NCBI RefSeq assembly: GCF_000472445.1
Contig: NZ_AXAJ01000014.1
Span: 100,308-164,307 of the forward strand
Origin: Burkholderia sp. WSM2230
GTDB lineage: Bacteria; Pseudomonadota; Gammaproteobacteria; Burkholderiales; Burkholderiaceae
Length of the DNA: 64,000 bases
Direction: 5' to 3'
The notes beneath the pieces are model-generated. The model had not been told where the DNA came from. It worked only from the letters and a program-made list of their open reading frames with translations, and ran no database searches. The translations under genes and the position numbers were made by a program. Numbering within the stretch: the first letter of the stretch is position 1; each line of letters begins with the position of its first letter. Of the stretch, positions 16,245 through 24,348 are shown piece after piece.

Positions 16245-17087
16245 ATGTCCAGCAAAACTCACGAAATCCGCCCGAACCAGTCCATCGAGTTGCTCAAGGA
16301 ACTGCATATCCTGACACGCGACGGCAAGATGAATCAGGACAGCCGCCGCAAGCTGAAGCAGGTCTACCATCTGTTCCAGTTCATCGAGCCGCTGCTCAAG
16401 GACCTGAAGGACCAGAAGGGCACGGTCACCCTCGTCGATCACGGCGCGGGCAAGTCATATCTAGGTTTTATCCTGTACGACCTGTTCTTCAAGGAGTTTC
16501 AGGATGCCGCGGGTGGGGCGTCGCACATTTACGGCATTGAAACCCGCGAGGAGCTGGTGGCCCGCTCGGAGGAACTGGCGGCTCGGCTCGGCTTCAAGGG
16601 AATGTCGTTTTTGAATCTGTCGGTAGCGGATTCGATTACCTCGGACCGTCTGCCGGCGCAGATCGATATTGTTACCGCGCTGCATGCATGCAACACCGCA
16701 ACCGACGACGCAATTCGCTTCGCTCTCGAAAAGAAGGCGAAATACATTGTGGTCGTGCCATGTTGCCAGGCCGAAGTGGCGGGGGTTTTACGTCAAAACA
16801 AAGGTAAATCGCTGGGTAATGCGTTGACGGAAATCTGGCGACATCCATTGCATACGCGCGAATTCGGCAGTCAGATTACCAACGTGCTGCGCTGTCTGCA
16901 GTTGGAGGCGCATGGCTATCAGGTGAGCGTAACGGAGCTCGTCGGCTGGGAGCATTCGATGAAAAACGAGCTCATCATCGCCCAGTTCAAGGACCTGCCG
17001 CGGCGGCGCCCAGCCGAGCGGCTCAACGAGGTGATGCAAACACTGGGTATCGAGGAACTGAAAGAGCGGTTTTTCGTTTCCGCGTGA
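16245..17087 (+). CDS. SAM-dependent methyltransferase (Methyltransf_32-like)
   Basis: A 280-residue protein. A helical N-terminus (LLKELHILTRDGKMNQDSRRKLKQVYHL) precedes a methyltransferase core with motif I TLVDHGAGKSYLGF (about 61-74), an acidic turn in YGIETREEL, and a distinctive ALHACNTATDD...VVVPCCQAE region (about 146-188). The ACNTATD plus PCC pattern resembles the family that includes eukaryotic METTL25/GSTCD, for which tRNA or rRNA modification is suspected. Substrate unknown. The DUF1415 gene ends 10 bases beyond it on the other strand. Confidence 0.85.
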   Translation: MSSKTHEIRPNQSIELLKELHILTRDGKMNQDSRRKLKQVYHLFQFIEPLLKDLKDQKGTVTLVDHGAGKSYLGFILYDLFFKEFQDAAGGASHIYGIETREELVARSEELAARLGFKGMSFLNLSVADSITSDRLPAQIDIVTALHACNTATDDAIRFALEKKAKYIVVVPCCQAEVAGVLRQNKGKSLGNALTEIWRHPLHTREFGSQITNVLRCLQLEAHGYQVSVTELVGWEHSMKNELIIAQFKDLPRRRPAERLNEVMQTLGIEELKERFFVSA

Positions 17088-17097
17088 ATCGCGTGAA

Positions 17098-17652
17098 TCA
17101 GCTCTTCATCAGTTTATTCCAGCCGGCCAGTCCGATTCTGCGGAGCGTTTCCTGATTGCGCTCGTAAATCTGCTCGGCGTCGGGAAAAGCCTGAACCGCG
17201 CGTTCAATGCTGTCTTCTCTCAGTAAATGCAGAATCGGATACGGCGCGCGATTCGTGTAATTTTCAATGTCGCTGGCTTCGGTGCCTTCGAACTGATACA
17301 ACGGGTGAAAGCTCGCAATCTGGATAATGCCTTCAAGGCGAAGTTGCTTCAGCATTCGCTCGGCGAAAAACAGCGCGTCGTTGTAGTCGAGAAAATCAGG
17401 TAACGCTTGCGGCAGGATCAGCAGCGTCGTGTCGACGGCGGCGGGGTCCGCGGCGACTAGCGCGTTGAGCTCGGTTTCGAGATCTGCGAGCACGCCTTCC
17501 AGATCAGTTGCCTCGCTAACCGCGTAGCGAATTTGCCCCTTGACGTGGACAGCCTTCGCAAACGGACACAGATTGAGGCCGATAACGGCTTCGGTCAGCC
17601 AGTGACGGGTGGCGGCAACGACAGTGTCGTGCGATTGAGCGGACAGCGGCAT
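17098..17652 (-). CDS. DUF1415 family protein
   Basis: A 184-residue soluble protein: HWLTEAVIGLNLCPFAKAV near the N-terminus and NYTNRAPYPILHLLRE towards the C-terminus are the hallmarks by which I recognise DUF1415. The single Cys in NLCPFA is conserved in what I recall of the family. Function unknown. I take the ATG at 17652 (MPLSAQSHD); an in-frame TTG at 17673 is an alternative. No clear SD. Confidence 0.85.
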   Translation of the reverse strand: MPLSAQSHDTVVAATRHWLTEAVIGLNLCPFAKAVHVKGQIRYAVSEATDLEGVLADLETELNALVAADPAAVDTTLLILPQALPDFLDYNDALFFAERMLKQLRLEGIIQIASFHPLYQFEGTEASDIENYTNRAPYPILHLLREDSIERAVQAFPDAEQIYERNQETLRRIGLAGWNKLMKS

Positions 17653-17757
17653 GGCAGGCGGCAGGACAGGCAAAGCGTCATTGTAACGGCGCGTGCGTGA
17701 GTGCTGACGGCGGCACGGTCGGCTGGGCTGCGCTGCGCTCAGTGGGCCGCCAGAAAC

Positions 17758-18429
17758 CTAACGCGCCGGCTTCCCGCCGCATGCCGCCGCGATCAGCTGG
17801 GCCGCCGCTTTCGGCGCGGCCAGCACCGGCCCCGAGCCCGCGCGATAGGTCTGGCTCGCCGCGTACACGCCCTCGATCAGCAAAGCCAGCGAGTTGGCGA
17901 GCGTCTCAGGATCGTCGGCGCCGGCGGCTGTCGCTATTTCCGTCAGGCGCGCCAGCAGACGCTCCTTGTTGCGAAACACGAATTGCCGGGCGGCGTGTTC
18001 GGTGTCCGCAAACTCGACCGCGACATTCACGAACGGACAGCCTCGATAACTTTCGAGCGATGCTCGCGCGGCGAGGTCGTCGAAATATTGCTGTAGTTGC
18101 CGCGCCGGGTCGCCGGGATGTTTCGCGAAGCTCTTCTCGACGTAGTCGAAAAACTGCGCGTCTTTGCGGTCCAGATACGCCATGACGAGATCGTCTTTCG
18201 ACGAGAACTGGCGGTACAGGCTCATTTTGTTGACGCCGGCGCGCTCGACCACCGCATCCACGCCGACCGCCCGCACGCCCTCGCGGTAGAACAGCTCGGA
18301 GGCGGCGCGCAGCAGATGCTGTTGCGCTTCAGGTCCGGTCGTATGCGTGCCGCGCCCGCGCCGGTTGGCCGGCGCAGGCGTTGACTCAGCCCGGGAACCG
18401 GCTCGCTTGGAGGTTTCGCTTTCAGACAT
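17758..18429 (-). CDS. TetR-family transcriptional repressor
   Basis: A 223-residue regulator. The N-terminal ~35 residues are a disordered basic leader, then the TetR HTH: LLRAASELFYREGVRAVGVDAVVERAGVNKMSLYRQF, with recognition helix in VNKMSLYRQFSSKDDL. The C-terminal ligand domain carries the ESYRGCPFVNVAVEFAD segment seen in AcrR/NemR-like members with a conserved Cys. It is divergent from an MFS gene; palindromes between them (18463-18534) are the expected operators, suggesting it represses that transporter and itself. Confidence 0.92.
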   Translation of the reverse strand: MSESETSKRAGSRAESTPAPANRRGRGTHTTGPEAQQHLLRAASELFYREGVRAVGVDAVVERAGVNKMSLYRQFSSKDDLVMAYLDRKDAQFFDYVEKSFAKHPGDPARQLQQYFDDLAARASLESYRGCPFVNVAVEFADTEHAARQFVFRNKERLLARLTEIATAAGADDPETLANSLALLIEGVYAASQTYRAGSGPVLAAPKAAAQLIAAACGGKPAR

Positions 18430-18462
18430 GGACAGCCTCAAATTCAATCGACGCCTTGACAT

Positions 18463-18534
18463 GTTACCGACCGGTAACTAAGATCGCAACACCATTGTGA
18501 CTGATCTGTCACAAGTGCTTTACGGAAACGGTAA
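18463..18534. promoter_or_regulatory. candidate TetR operator cluster between the regulator and MFS genes
   Basis: A perfect 16-bp palindrome GTTACCGACCGGTAAC lies at 18463-18478. A second, different palindrome with 7-base arms, TTGTGAC-N6-GTCACAA, spans 18495-18514. An imperfect relative of the first, TTACGGAAACGGTAA, is at 18520-18534. All three fall in the 151-bp divergent gap, ahead of the MFS start. Confidence 0.65.
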
Positions 18535-18580
18535 TAGTACGAGCGGTGCGGATATTTGCGTCCACCCAAAAGGAGAGCCA

Positions 18581-19864
18581 ATGAACTGGGCAGCAAAACT
18601 GATAGGCAGGCGTTTTCACTACGGCTGGTTGACGGTCGCCGTCGTGTTTCTGGTGTTGCTCGCGGCGGCCGGCACGCGCGCCACGCCGAGCGTGATGATG
18701 GTGCCGCTGGAGCACCAGTTCGGCTGGAGCCGGGCGACGATTTCACTGGCGATCTCGGTGAACATTGCGCTCTACGGGTTGATGGGACCATTCGCGGCGG
18801 CGGCCATGCAGCGCTTCGGCGTGCGGCCTACGTTGCTCGTTGCGCTGGGCACGATGGCGGCGGGCGTCTCGCTGTCGTCGCTCATGACGCAGCCGTGGCA
18901 GATGGTTCTCGTCTGGGGCGTGATGGTCGGCGGCGCAACGGGCGTCGCGGCGCTGTCTTTGTCGGCGACGGTGGTGACGCGCTGGTTCACCACGCATCGC
19001 GGGCTCGTCATGGGCATTCTCACGGCCAGTTCGGCGACCGGCCAACTCGTGTTTCTGCCGATGCTCGCGGCCATCGCCGAACATTACGGCTGGCGCCAGG
19101 TGGTGTGGGTGGTCGCGGCGGCCGCGGCGATCGTGCTGCCGCTGGTGGCGTTTCTGCTGCCCGAGCGCCCTGCGGATGTGCAACTGCGTCCGTACGGCGA
19201 ACCGCACGACGCGCCCGTGGCGGCCACCGCCACGAAGCAGAATCCGCTCGCCATTGCATTCGGCACGCTCGCGATGGCGAGCAAGACTCGCGATTTCTGG
19301 CTGCTGTTTTTCAGCTTCTTTATCTGCGGGGCGAGCACGAACGGTTACGTCGGCACACATCTGATCGCGATGTGCGGCGACTACGGCATGACCGAAGTGC
19401 AGGGCGCGTCGCTGCTCGCCGCGATGGGTATCTTCGATCTGTTCGGCACGACGCTCTCCGGCTGGCTCTCGGACCGCTTCAATAGCCGTGTGCTGCTGTT
19501 CTGGTATTACGGACTGCGCGGCTTGTCGCTGATGTATCTGCCGCACGCTTTCGGCATCGACTTCTTCGGGCTGCCGCTTTTCGCCGTGTTCTACGGGCTC
19601 GACTGGATCGCCACCGTGCCGCCGACCGTGCGTCTCGCCACGGACGTCTACGGCAAGGAATCGGCGCCCGTCGTGTTCGGCTGGGTGGTGGCCGGGCATC
19701 AACTCGGCGCTGCCTTTGCGGCGCTCGGCGCGGGCATGCTGCGCGCGAGCCTTGGCACCTACACGGTGGCGTCGATGATTTCCGGCGGCCTGTGCCTCGT
19801 GGCCGCGGTCATCGTGCTGCGGATCAACCGGCCTGCCAAGGTGCCGGAGCCGCAAGCCATCTAG
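18581..19864 (+). CDS. MFS transporter (monocarboxylate/oxalate-type look)
   Basis: A 427-residue, twelve-helix transporter beginning MNWAAKLIGRRFHYGWLTVAVVFLVLL. The repeated loop motif between helices 2-3 and 8-9 appears as MQRFGVRPT and SGWLSDRFNSR. The HYGW start and overall pattern resemble the monocarboxylate/oxalate-formate branch of MFS, but the substrate cannot be read. The ATG at 18581 has AAAGGAG seven bases upstream; the upstream frame is in the operator region. Probable target of the divergent TetR regulator. Confidence 0.9.
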   Translation: MNWAAKLIGRRFHYGWLTVAVVFLVLLAAAGTRATPSVMMVPLEHQFGWSRATISLAISVNIALYGLMGPFAAAAMQRFGVRPTLLVALGTMAAGVSLSSLMTQPWQMVLVWGVMVGGATGVAALSLSATVVTRWFTTHRGLVMGILTASSATGQLVFLPMLAAIAEHYGWRQVVWVVAAAAAIVLPLVAFLLPERPADVQLRPYGEPHDAPVAATATKQNPLAIAFGTLAMASKTRDFWLLFFSFFICGASTNGYVGTHLIAMCGDYGMTEVQGASLLAAMGIFDLFGTTLSGWLSDRFNSRVLLFWYYGLRGLSLMYLPHAFGIDFFGLPLFAVFYGLDWIATVPPTVRLATDVYGKESAPVVFGWVVAGHQLGAAFAALGAGMLRASLGTYTVASMISGGLCLVAAVIVLRINRPAKVPEPQAI

Positions 19865-19870
19865 CGCGAC

Positions 19871-19911
19871 GCGAGGAAAGACGCGCAGCGATAGCACGCG
19901 TCTTTCCTCGC
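19871..19911 (+). terminator. 15-bp inverted repeat after the MFS gene
   Basis: GCGAGGAAAGACGCG pairs perfectly with CGCGTCTTTCCTCGC around an 11-base loop, six bases after the MFS stop. There is no T tract after it, so termination efficiency is uncertain. Confidence 0.65.
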
Positions 19912-20020
19912 TATGGAAAAACGAACTGCAGGCTTCGCACAGCGGGCGCGCCGAACCTTCGGTATGCTATGTGACCCCGGGCAGCCGCCCGCGATCATGA
20001 ATTTCCACCGAGAGAAGCGC

Positions 20021-20614
20021 ATGACCCACAAACCTGCCCCAACCGAAGTTGCCATTCACGAGCTGATCGCTGGTCGCTGGAGCCCGCGCGCGTATTCCAG
20101 CGAGCCGGTGAGCCGCGAAAACCTGCACGCCGTGCTCGAGGCGGCGCGCTGGGCGCCCTCGTCGTATAACGCGCAGCCGTGGCGGTTTATAGTGTTCGAC
20201 CGCAGCGTCGATGAAGTCGCGTTCAAGCAGGCGTTCACCACACTCGTGCCGTTCAACCAGGGCTGGAATGCACCCGCGCCCGTGCTGATCGCCGTGACCA
20301 CGCAAACGCGTACCGCCAAGGGCGAAGTAAATCGCTGTGCGCAATACGACGCCGGCGCCGCCGCCATGGCGCTGGTGTTGCAGGCGCATGCGCTCGGACT
20401 CGCCGCGCATCAGATGAGCGGCTTCGACCAGAACGCGTTTCGCACCGCCTTTGATCTGCCGAACGACGTGGAACCTATCGCGATCATTTCGCTCGGCCAT
20501 TACGGCGAGGTCGACAAGCTGGACCCCGTTCTGCGCGAACGTGAGAAGTCGGCCCGTCAGCGGCTGCCGCTGGCGGAGATTGCCTACAGCGGGGGCTGGA
20601 AGAAGGCGTTCTGA
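20021..20614 (+). CDS. nitroreductase-family flavoprotein
   Basis: A 197-residue FMN-dependent nitroreductase-fold protein. FMN-phosphate contacts are in RWSPRAYSS (19-27), and ARWAPSSYNAQPWRFIV (about 42-58) is the classic substrate/FMN loop; the C-terminal ISLGHYGEVDKL (about 151-162) is also typical. These enzymes reduce nitro groups, quinones or other electrophiles with NAD(P)H; the natural substrate is unknown. The start at 20021 has AGAGAAG upstream; an in-frame ATG at 19996 is possible. Co-directional with the MFS gene but separated by a strong hairpin. Confidence 0.92.
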   Translation: MTHKPAPTEVAIHELIAGRWSPRAYSSEPVSRENLHAVLEAARWAPSSYNAQPWRFIVFDRSVDEVAFKQAFTTLVPFNQGWNAPAPVLIAVTTQTRTAKGEVNRCAQYDAGAAAMALVLQAHALGLAAHQMSGFDQNAFRTAFDLPNDVEPIAIISLGHYGEVDKLDPVLREREKSARQRLPLAEIAYSGGWKKAF

Positions 20615-20641
20615 GCCGGTCGAGCAGGCGCACATCAGCAG

Positions 20642-20679
20642 AAAAACGCGCGGCGCAGCGAAGCGGCCGCGCGTTTTTT
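20642..20679. terminator. bidirectional terminator between nitroreductase and MFS genes
   Basis: CGCGCGG (20647-20653) pairs with CCGCGCG (20667-20673), flanked by A5 on the left and T6 on the right, so it serves both convergent genes. Confidence 0.88.
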
Positions 20680-20690
20680 ATTGGAGTTCG

Positions 20691-22166
20691 TCAAAGCGCG
20701 TCGTCGGTTACGCTGGAAAGCGGCGCGGCCACATGCTCCAAAGACTTGCGCTCCGCGTCCACGCCCCAGATCGCCGCGATCACCGCCGCCGCGAGCATCA
20801 GCGCAGAGCCGACCAGATAGCCCGAAAACACCTCGCCGCGCTGATGCGTGTCGATCAGCCGTCCAAAGAAAGCCGGGCCGGCGATCCCGCCGAGCGCCGT
20901 GCCGAACGCGTAGAACACAGCAATGGCAAGCGCGCGGATTTCCAGCGGGAACGATTCGCTGACCGTAAGGTAAGCCGAACTGGCCGCGGCCGACGCGAAG
21001 AAGAAAATCACCATCCACGCGATTGTTTGCGTGACGACCGTCAGCATGTGCTGCTCGAACAGGTAGCCGCTTACCGTCAGCAGAATCGCCGAGATCGCGT
21101 AAGTCGACGCGATCATCTTGCGTCGCCCGATCACGTCGAAAAGGCGGCCCAGCACCAGTGGACCCAGAAAATTGCCTAAGGCGAAGGGCAGCAGATACCA
21201 GCCGATGTGCTCGCCAGGCACGCCGTAAAAATCCGTCAGAACGAGCGCGTAGGTGAAGAAAATCGCGTTGTAGAAGAACGCCTGCGCGGTCATCAGCGAA
21301 AGGCCGACCAGCGCGCGCCGCCGATGCAGACTGAAAAGCGTGTGGAACACCTCGCCGAGCGGCGTGTGTCCGCGCGCCCTCAGGCGCAGGCGCGTGAAGC
21401 CGTCGGCAGGCAGCATGTGGCCTTCGCTGCGAAAGCGCGTTTCGATTCCTTCGACAATCGCGCGCGCGTCGCGCTCGTCGCCGTGCGTGAGCAGCCAGCG
21501 CGGGCTTTCGGGCACCCAGATGCGCATGGGCAGTACGGTCAATGCAAGCGCGGCGCCGATGAAAAAACACGCTCGCCAGCCCCAGTCGCCCGGCAGCAGC
21601 TGCGGATCGAGCAGAATCAGCGAGCCGGCCGCGCCGAGCCCCGCGCCGACCCAGAACGTGCCGTTGATCGCGAGATCGATCCAGCCGCGTACGCGAGGCG
21701 GCGTGAACTCCTGAATCGTCGAATTGATCGCCGTGTATTCGCCGCCGATGCCGGCGCCGGTCAAAATGCGGAACAGCAGAAAGCTGGCCAGATTCCAGGA
21801 CACGGCGGTCGCGGCGGTAGCCGCGAGATAGAGCGCGAGCGTGATGAAAAAGAGCTTGCGCCGGCCGAGCCGGTCGGTGAGCCAGCCGAAGCCAAGCGCG
21901 CCGAGCACCGCGCCGGCAATGTAGGCACTGCCCGCGAGGCCCACCTCCGCGTTGGTGAAATGCAGCGACGGACTCGACTTCAATGCGCTCGCGACCGCCC
22001 CGGCGAGTGTTACCTCCAGTCCGTCGAGCAGCCACGTCACGCCCAGCGCGACGACAATCAGCGTGTGAAAGCGCCCCCAAGGCAGACGATCGAGCCGCGA
22101 CGGCAAGTCTGTTTCGATGATCCCGGCGGTGTTTCGCTCGACGTCGGCGGCAGGCGGCGCGCTCAT
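20691..22166 (-). CDS. MFS transporter, SV2/aromatic-acid-type with large central loop
   Basis: A 491-residue MFS permease with twelve helices. N-terminal RLDRLPWGRFHTLIVVALGVTWLLDGLEVTLAG, loop 2-3 GWLTDRLGRRKLF, loop after helix 4 GAGIGGEYTAINSTIQEFTPPRVRG, and loop 8-9 GRLFDVIGRRKMI are all standard. The sequence resembles SP/AAHS-type transporters of organic acids; the substrate is not assignable. The divergent neighbour is a YegD-like Hsp70. On the minus strand GGAGAGCATTAGCA precedes the ATG. Confidence 0.92.
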   Translation of the reverse strand: MSAPPAADVERNTAGIIETDLPSRLDRLPWGRFHTLIVVALGVTWLLDGLEVTLAGAVASALKSSPSLHFTNAEVGLAGSAYIAGAVLGALGFGWLTDRLGRRKLFFITLALYLAATAATAVSWNLASFLLFRILTGAGIGGEYTAINSTIQEFTPPRVRGWIDLAINGTFWVGAGLGAAGSLILLDPQLLPGDWGWRACFFIGAALALTVLPMRIWVPESPRWLLTHGDERDARAIVEGIETRFRSEGHMLPADGFTRLRLRARGHTPLGEVFHTLFSLHRRRALVGLSLMTAQAFFYNAIFFTYALVLTDFYGVPGEHIGWYLLPFALGNFLGPLVLGRLFDVIGRRKMIASTYAISAILLTVSGYLFEQHMLTVVTQTIAWMVIFFFASAAASSAYLTVSESFPLEIRALAIAVFYAFGTALGGIAGPAFFGRLIDTHQRGEVFSGYLVGSALMLAAAVIAAIWGVDAERKSLEHVAAPLSSVTDDAL

Positions 22167-22353
22167 TGCTAATGCTCTCCTGAGTCGTTGAAATGCGGGG
22201 CTAGAGTAGCCGTCGGGAGCAATTCATGTTCCGCGCCGGTCGATCTTGCTTCGCGCCCGCCGCGCTATTGGCAAGTTGATGCTGATCCGGCTTTCGTGAT
22301 ACAAAGCCGCTCCCCCTACCTGTGCGCGCCAGCCGTGAGCGGCGATTCCTGCC

Positions 22354-23604
22354 ATGACCTATTGCGCGATTGACTTCGGTACTTCCAACTCGGCCGTAGC
22401 CGTTCCAGACGGCGCCGCGCTCAAGCTCGCTCCCGTCGAAGGCGCCTATACGACGCTGCCCACCTCGGTATTCTTCAATACCGACGAAGACACCCGCGAA
22501 TTCGGGCGCGCGGCGCTCGCGGCATACATCGACGGTTTCGACGGCCGGCTGATGCGCTCGATGAAAAGCATTCTCGGCTCGCCGCTTGCCGACAATTCAA
22601 CCGATCTGGGCGATGGCACTGCAATCAAGTACACGGACGTAATCGCGATTTTCCTGGACCATCTGAAGCGTTCGGCGGAAAAAAGCGTGGGGGCGCCGAT
22701 TGACCGCGCCGTGCTCGGTCGCCCGGTTTTTTTCGTCGACGACGACCCGCGCGCCGATCAGATGGCGCAAAAGCAGCTCGAAACGGCGGCGCGCGCGGTA
22801 GGTTTGCGCGACATCCGCTTTCAGTATGAGCCGATCGCGGCCGCCTTCGACTACGAATCGCGCCTGACCCAGGAAGGGCTTGTGCTGGTGGCCGACATCG
22901 GCGGCGGCACGTCGGACTTTTCGCTGGTGCGAGTGGGGCCCGAGCGGATGAAGCGCGTCGAGCGCAAGGACGACGTGCTGGCTCATCACGGGGTGCACGT
23001 CGCCGGCACGGACTTCGACCGCCGCGTGGAACTGGCGACCATCCTGCGCGAGCTCGGCTATCAATCGCTTGACCCGGAAGGTCGCGAGATTCCGAACCGC
23101 GTCTATTTCGACCTCGCGACCTGGCATCTGATCAACACCGTCTACGCGCCGAAGCGCGTCAGCGAACTGGCTCTCATGCGGCACCTGTTTACTGACGTCA
23201 AGCACCACGACCGTCTGATGCGCGTGGTGGAGCGGCGCCTCGGCCATGCGCTGGCGGCGCACGCGGAAGAGGCGAAGATCGGCGTCGCCGCGGGCGGCGA
23301 GACCGTAATCGATCTGGACGAAGTAGAAGACGACTTGCGTCTGGCGTTCGACGAGGCGCAGCTCATCGAGGCCGGACAGGAAGAGACGCGCCGGATCGTG
23401 GCGGCGGCGCGCGACACCGTGCAGGCAGCCGGCGTTCCGATTCGCGACGTGAGCGCGATTTACTTTACGGGGGGCTCAACCGGCCTCGCGTTTCTCTCCG
23501 GCGCGCTGGCGGCGGCATTTCCGGATGCCGAAGCGGTATTCGGCGACCGTCTCGCGAGTGTGGCGACGGGACTGGGTATTCACGCGCGTCGCGTGTTTGC
23601 ATAA
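22354..23604 (+). CDS. YegD-like Hsp70-family ATPase lacking the substrate-binding domain
   Basis: A 416-residue actin/Hsp70-fold ATPase. The phosphate-1 motif is AIDFGTSNSAVAV (5-17), the connecting residues YEPIAAAFDYE (about 163-173), and phosphate-2 DIGGGTSDFSLVRV (about 187-200); the adenosine motif is FTGGSTGLAFL near the C-terminus. At 416 residues it is an NBD-only protein, well short of the ~640 of DnaK, and no SBD or GrpE/DnaJ partner is nearby. E. coli YegD is of the same type; its role is unknown. No good SD at the ATG. Confidence 0.9.
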   Translation: MTYCAIDFGTSNSAVAVPDGAALKLAPVEGAYTTLPTSVFFNTDEDTREFGRAALAAYIDGFDGRLMRSMKSILGSPLADNSTDLGDGTAIKYTDVIAIFLDHLKRSAEKSVGAPIDRAVLGRPVFFVDDDPRADQMAQKQLETAARAVGLRDIRFQYEPIAAAFDYESRLTQEGLVLVADIGGGTSDFSLVRVGPERMKRVERKDDVLAHHGVHVAGTDFDRRVELATILRELGYQSLDPEGREIPNRVYFDLATWHLINTVYAPKRVSELALMRHLFTDVKHHDRLMRVVERRLGHALAAHAEEAKIGVAAGGETVIDLDEVEDDLRLAFDEAQLIEAGQEETRRIVAAARDTVQAAGVPIRDVSAIYFTGGSTGLAFLSGALAAAFPDAEAVFGDRLASVATGLGIHARRVFA

Positions 23605-23661
23605 GCGCCCGCCACCGCTCGCATAGTGCGAAGTTAATCGCCGCGCACGATGTCCACCAAT

Positions 23662-23690
23662 AAAAAAACCCCGCCGTGGCGGGGTTTTTT
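23662..23690. terminator. bidirectional terminator between the Hsp70 gene and cspA
   Basis: A7 then CCCCGCC/GGCGGGG with a minimal loop, then T6: a compact symmetric terminator serving both convergent genes. Confidence 0.93.
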
Positions 23691-23716
23691 GCGTCCAGAA
23701 GGAAGCAGCGTAGCGC

Positions 23717-23920
23717 TTACACCGGCTTGATGTTAGCAGCTTGCTTGCCCTTCGGGCCCGTCTTCACTTCAAACGTAACCTTTTGGTTTTCTTGCAGCGT
23801 CTTGAAGCCTTCCGTGCGGATTTCCGAGAAATGCGCGAACAGATCTTCGCCGCCGCCGTCCGGGGTGATGAAGCCAAAGCCCTTTGCGTCATTGAACCAC
23901 TTGACGGTACCGGTTTCCAT
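23717..23920 (-). CDS. CspA-family cold-shock protein
   Basis: A 67-residue single-stranded nucleic-acid-binding beta barrel. RNP1 is KGFGFITP (13-20) and RNP2 is DLFAHFS (26-32); the N-terminus METGTVKWFND and Lys-rich end are typical. Such proteins melt RNA structure and bind mRNA leaders. The ATG at 23920 is preceded by TTAGGAACAAG; the frame is open 39 codons further but without similarity. A near-consensus promoter at 24068-24096 implies a 5' leader of roughly 140 bases, as in thermosensing csp mRNAs. Confidence 0.96.
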   Translation of the reverse strand: METGTVKWFNDAKGFGFITPDGGGEDLFAHFSEIRTEGFKTLQENQKVTFEVKTGPKGKQAANIKPV

Positions 23921-24067
23921 ATTACTTGTTCCTAAAGATGGTGAATAAGGCCGAAGCCCAATGAGTGCATGAAAATCAAGGAAGGGGGTAATGGGACCAA
24001 CCGGAGTACCGTTGATGGGCGAACTACGAAAGACCAATTCACTCGCCGCTTGAAATCCTGCCCGAAC

Positions 24068-24096
24068 GTTATACGGCGATTTCGAGAGAAGGTCAA
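24068..24096 (-). promoter_or_regulatory. sigma-70 promoter of the cold-shock gene
   Basis: On the minus strand TTGACC (24096-24091) and TATAAC (24073-24068) are separated by exactly 17 bases. Transcription would start near 24061 and give a leader of about 140 bases before the csp ATG. Confidence 0.8.
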
Positions 24097-24131
24097 CACT
24101 CGGTCGGCAACTTTACAAAAATTCGCGATGG

Positions 24132-24178
24132 CGCCCCAAAAAGTTGCTTACAAAGCTTGCTGGAGGGGCGGTTTTTTT
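24132..24178 (+). terminator. orphan intrinsic terminator upstream of cspA promoter
   Basis: CGCCCC (24132-24137) pairs with GGGGCG (24165-24170), enclosing an inner GCTT/AAGC hairpin, and is followed by T7 (24172-24178) on the plus strand. No plus-strand gene ends before it; the nearest is the Hsp70 gene, already terminated 440 bases upstream. Confidence 0.6.
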
Positions 24179-24213
24179 GCTAGGGAGAACCCTTAGTTTC
24201 GCTGCAGGCAACG

Positions 24214-24252
24214 GGTGCAACCGTTAAACTACGCGCCCGCGCCGGTTGCACC
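24214..24252. promoter_or_regulatory. 10-bp inverted repeat upstream of the APC permease
   Basis: GGTGCAACCG (24214-24223) and CGGTTGCACC (24243-24252) are perfect inverted copies with a 19-base spacer, about 97-135 bases before the permease GTG. It could be an operator pair or a leader hairpin. The rest of the 428-bp gap between csp and permease genes holds the csp promoter and the orphan terminator. Confidence 0.6.
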
Positions 24253-24348
24253 ATAGGGATAACCGCCGCGCATACATGCGCGTCACCCGTTCTCAGCGCC
24301 ATAAGCGCTAGTCGTGGGTGCCGACATGGTTCTGAAACAGGAGAAGAC

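Noticed and set aside
18497..18512. CRP-type site in the TetR/MFS gap
   Set aside because: Half-sites TGTGA and TCACA are 8 bases apart rather than 6, so it does not fit a CRP site; treated as a different palindromic operator.
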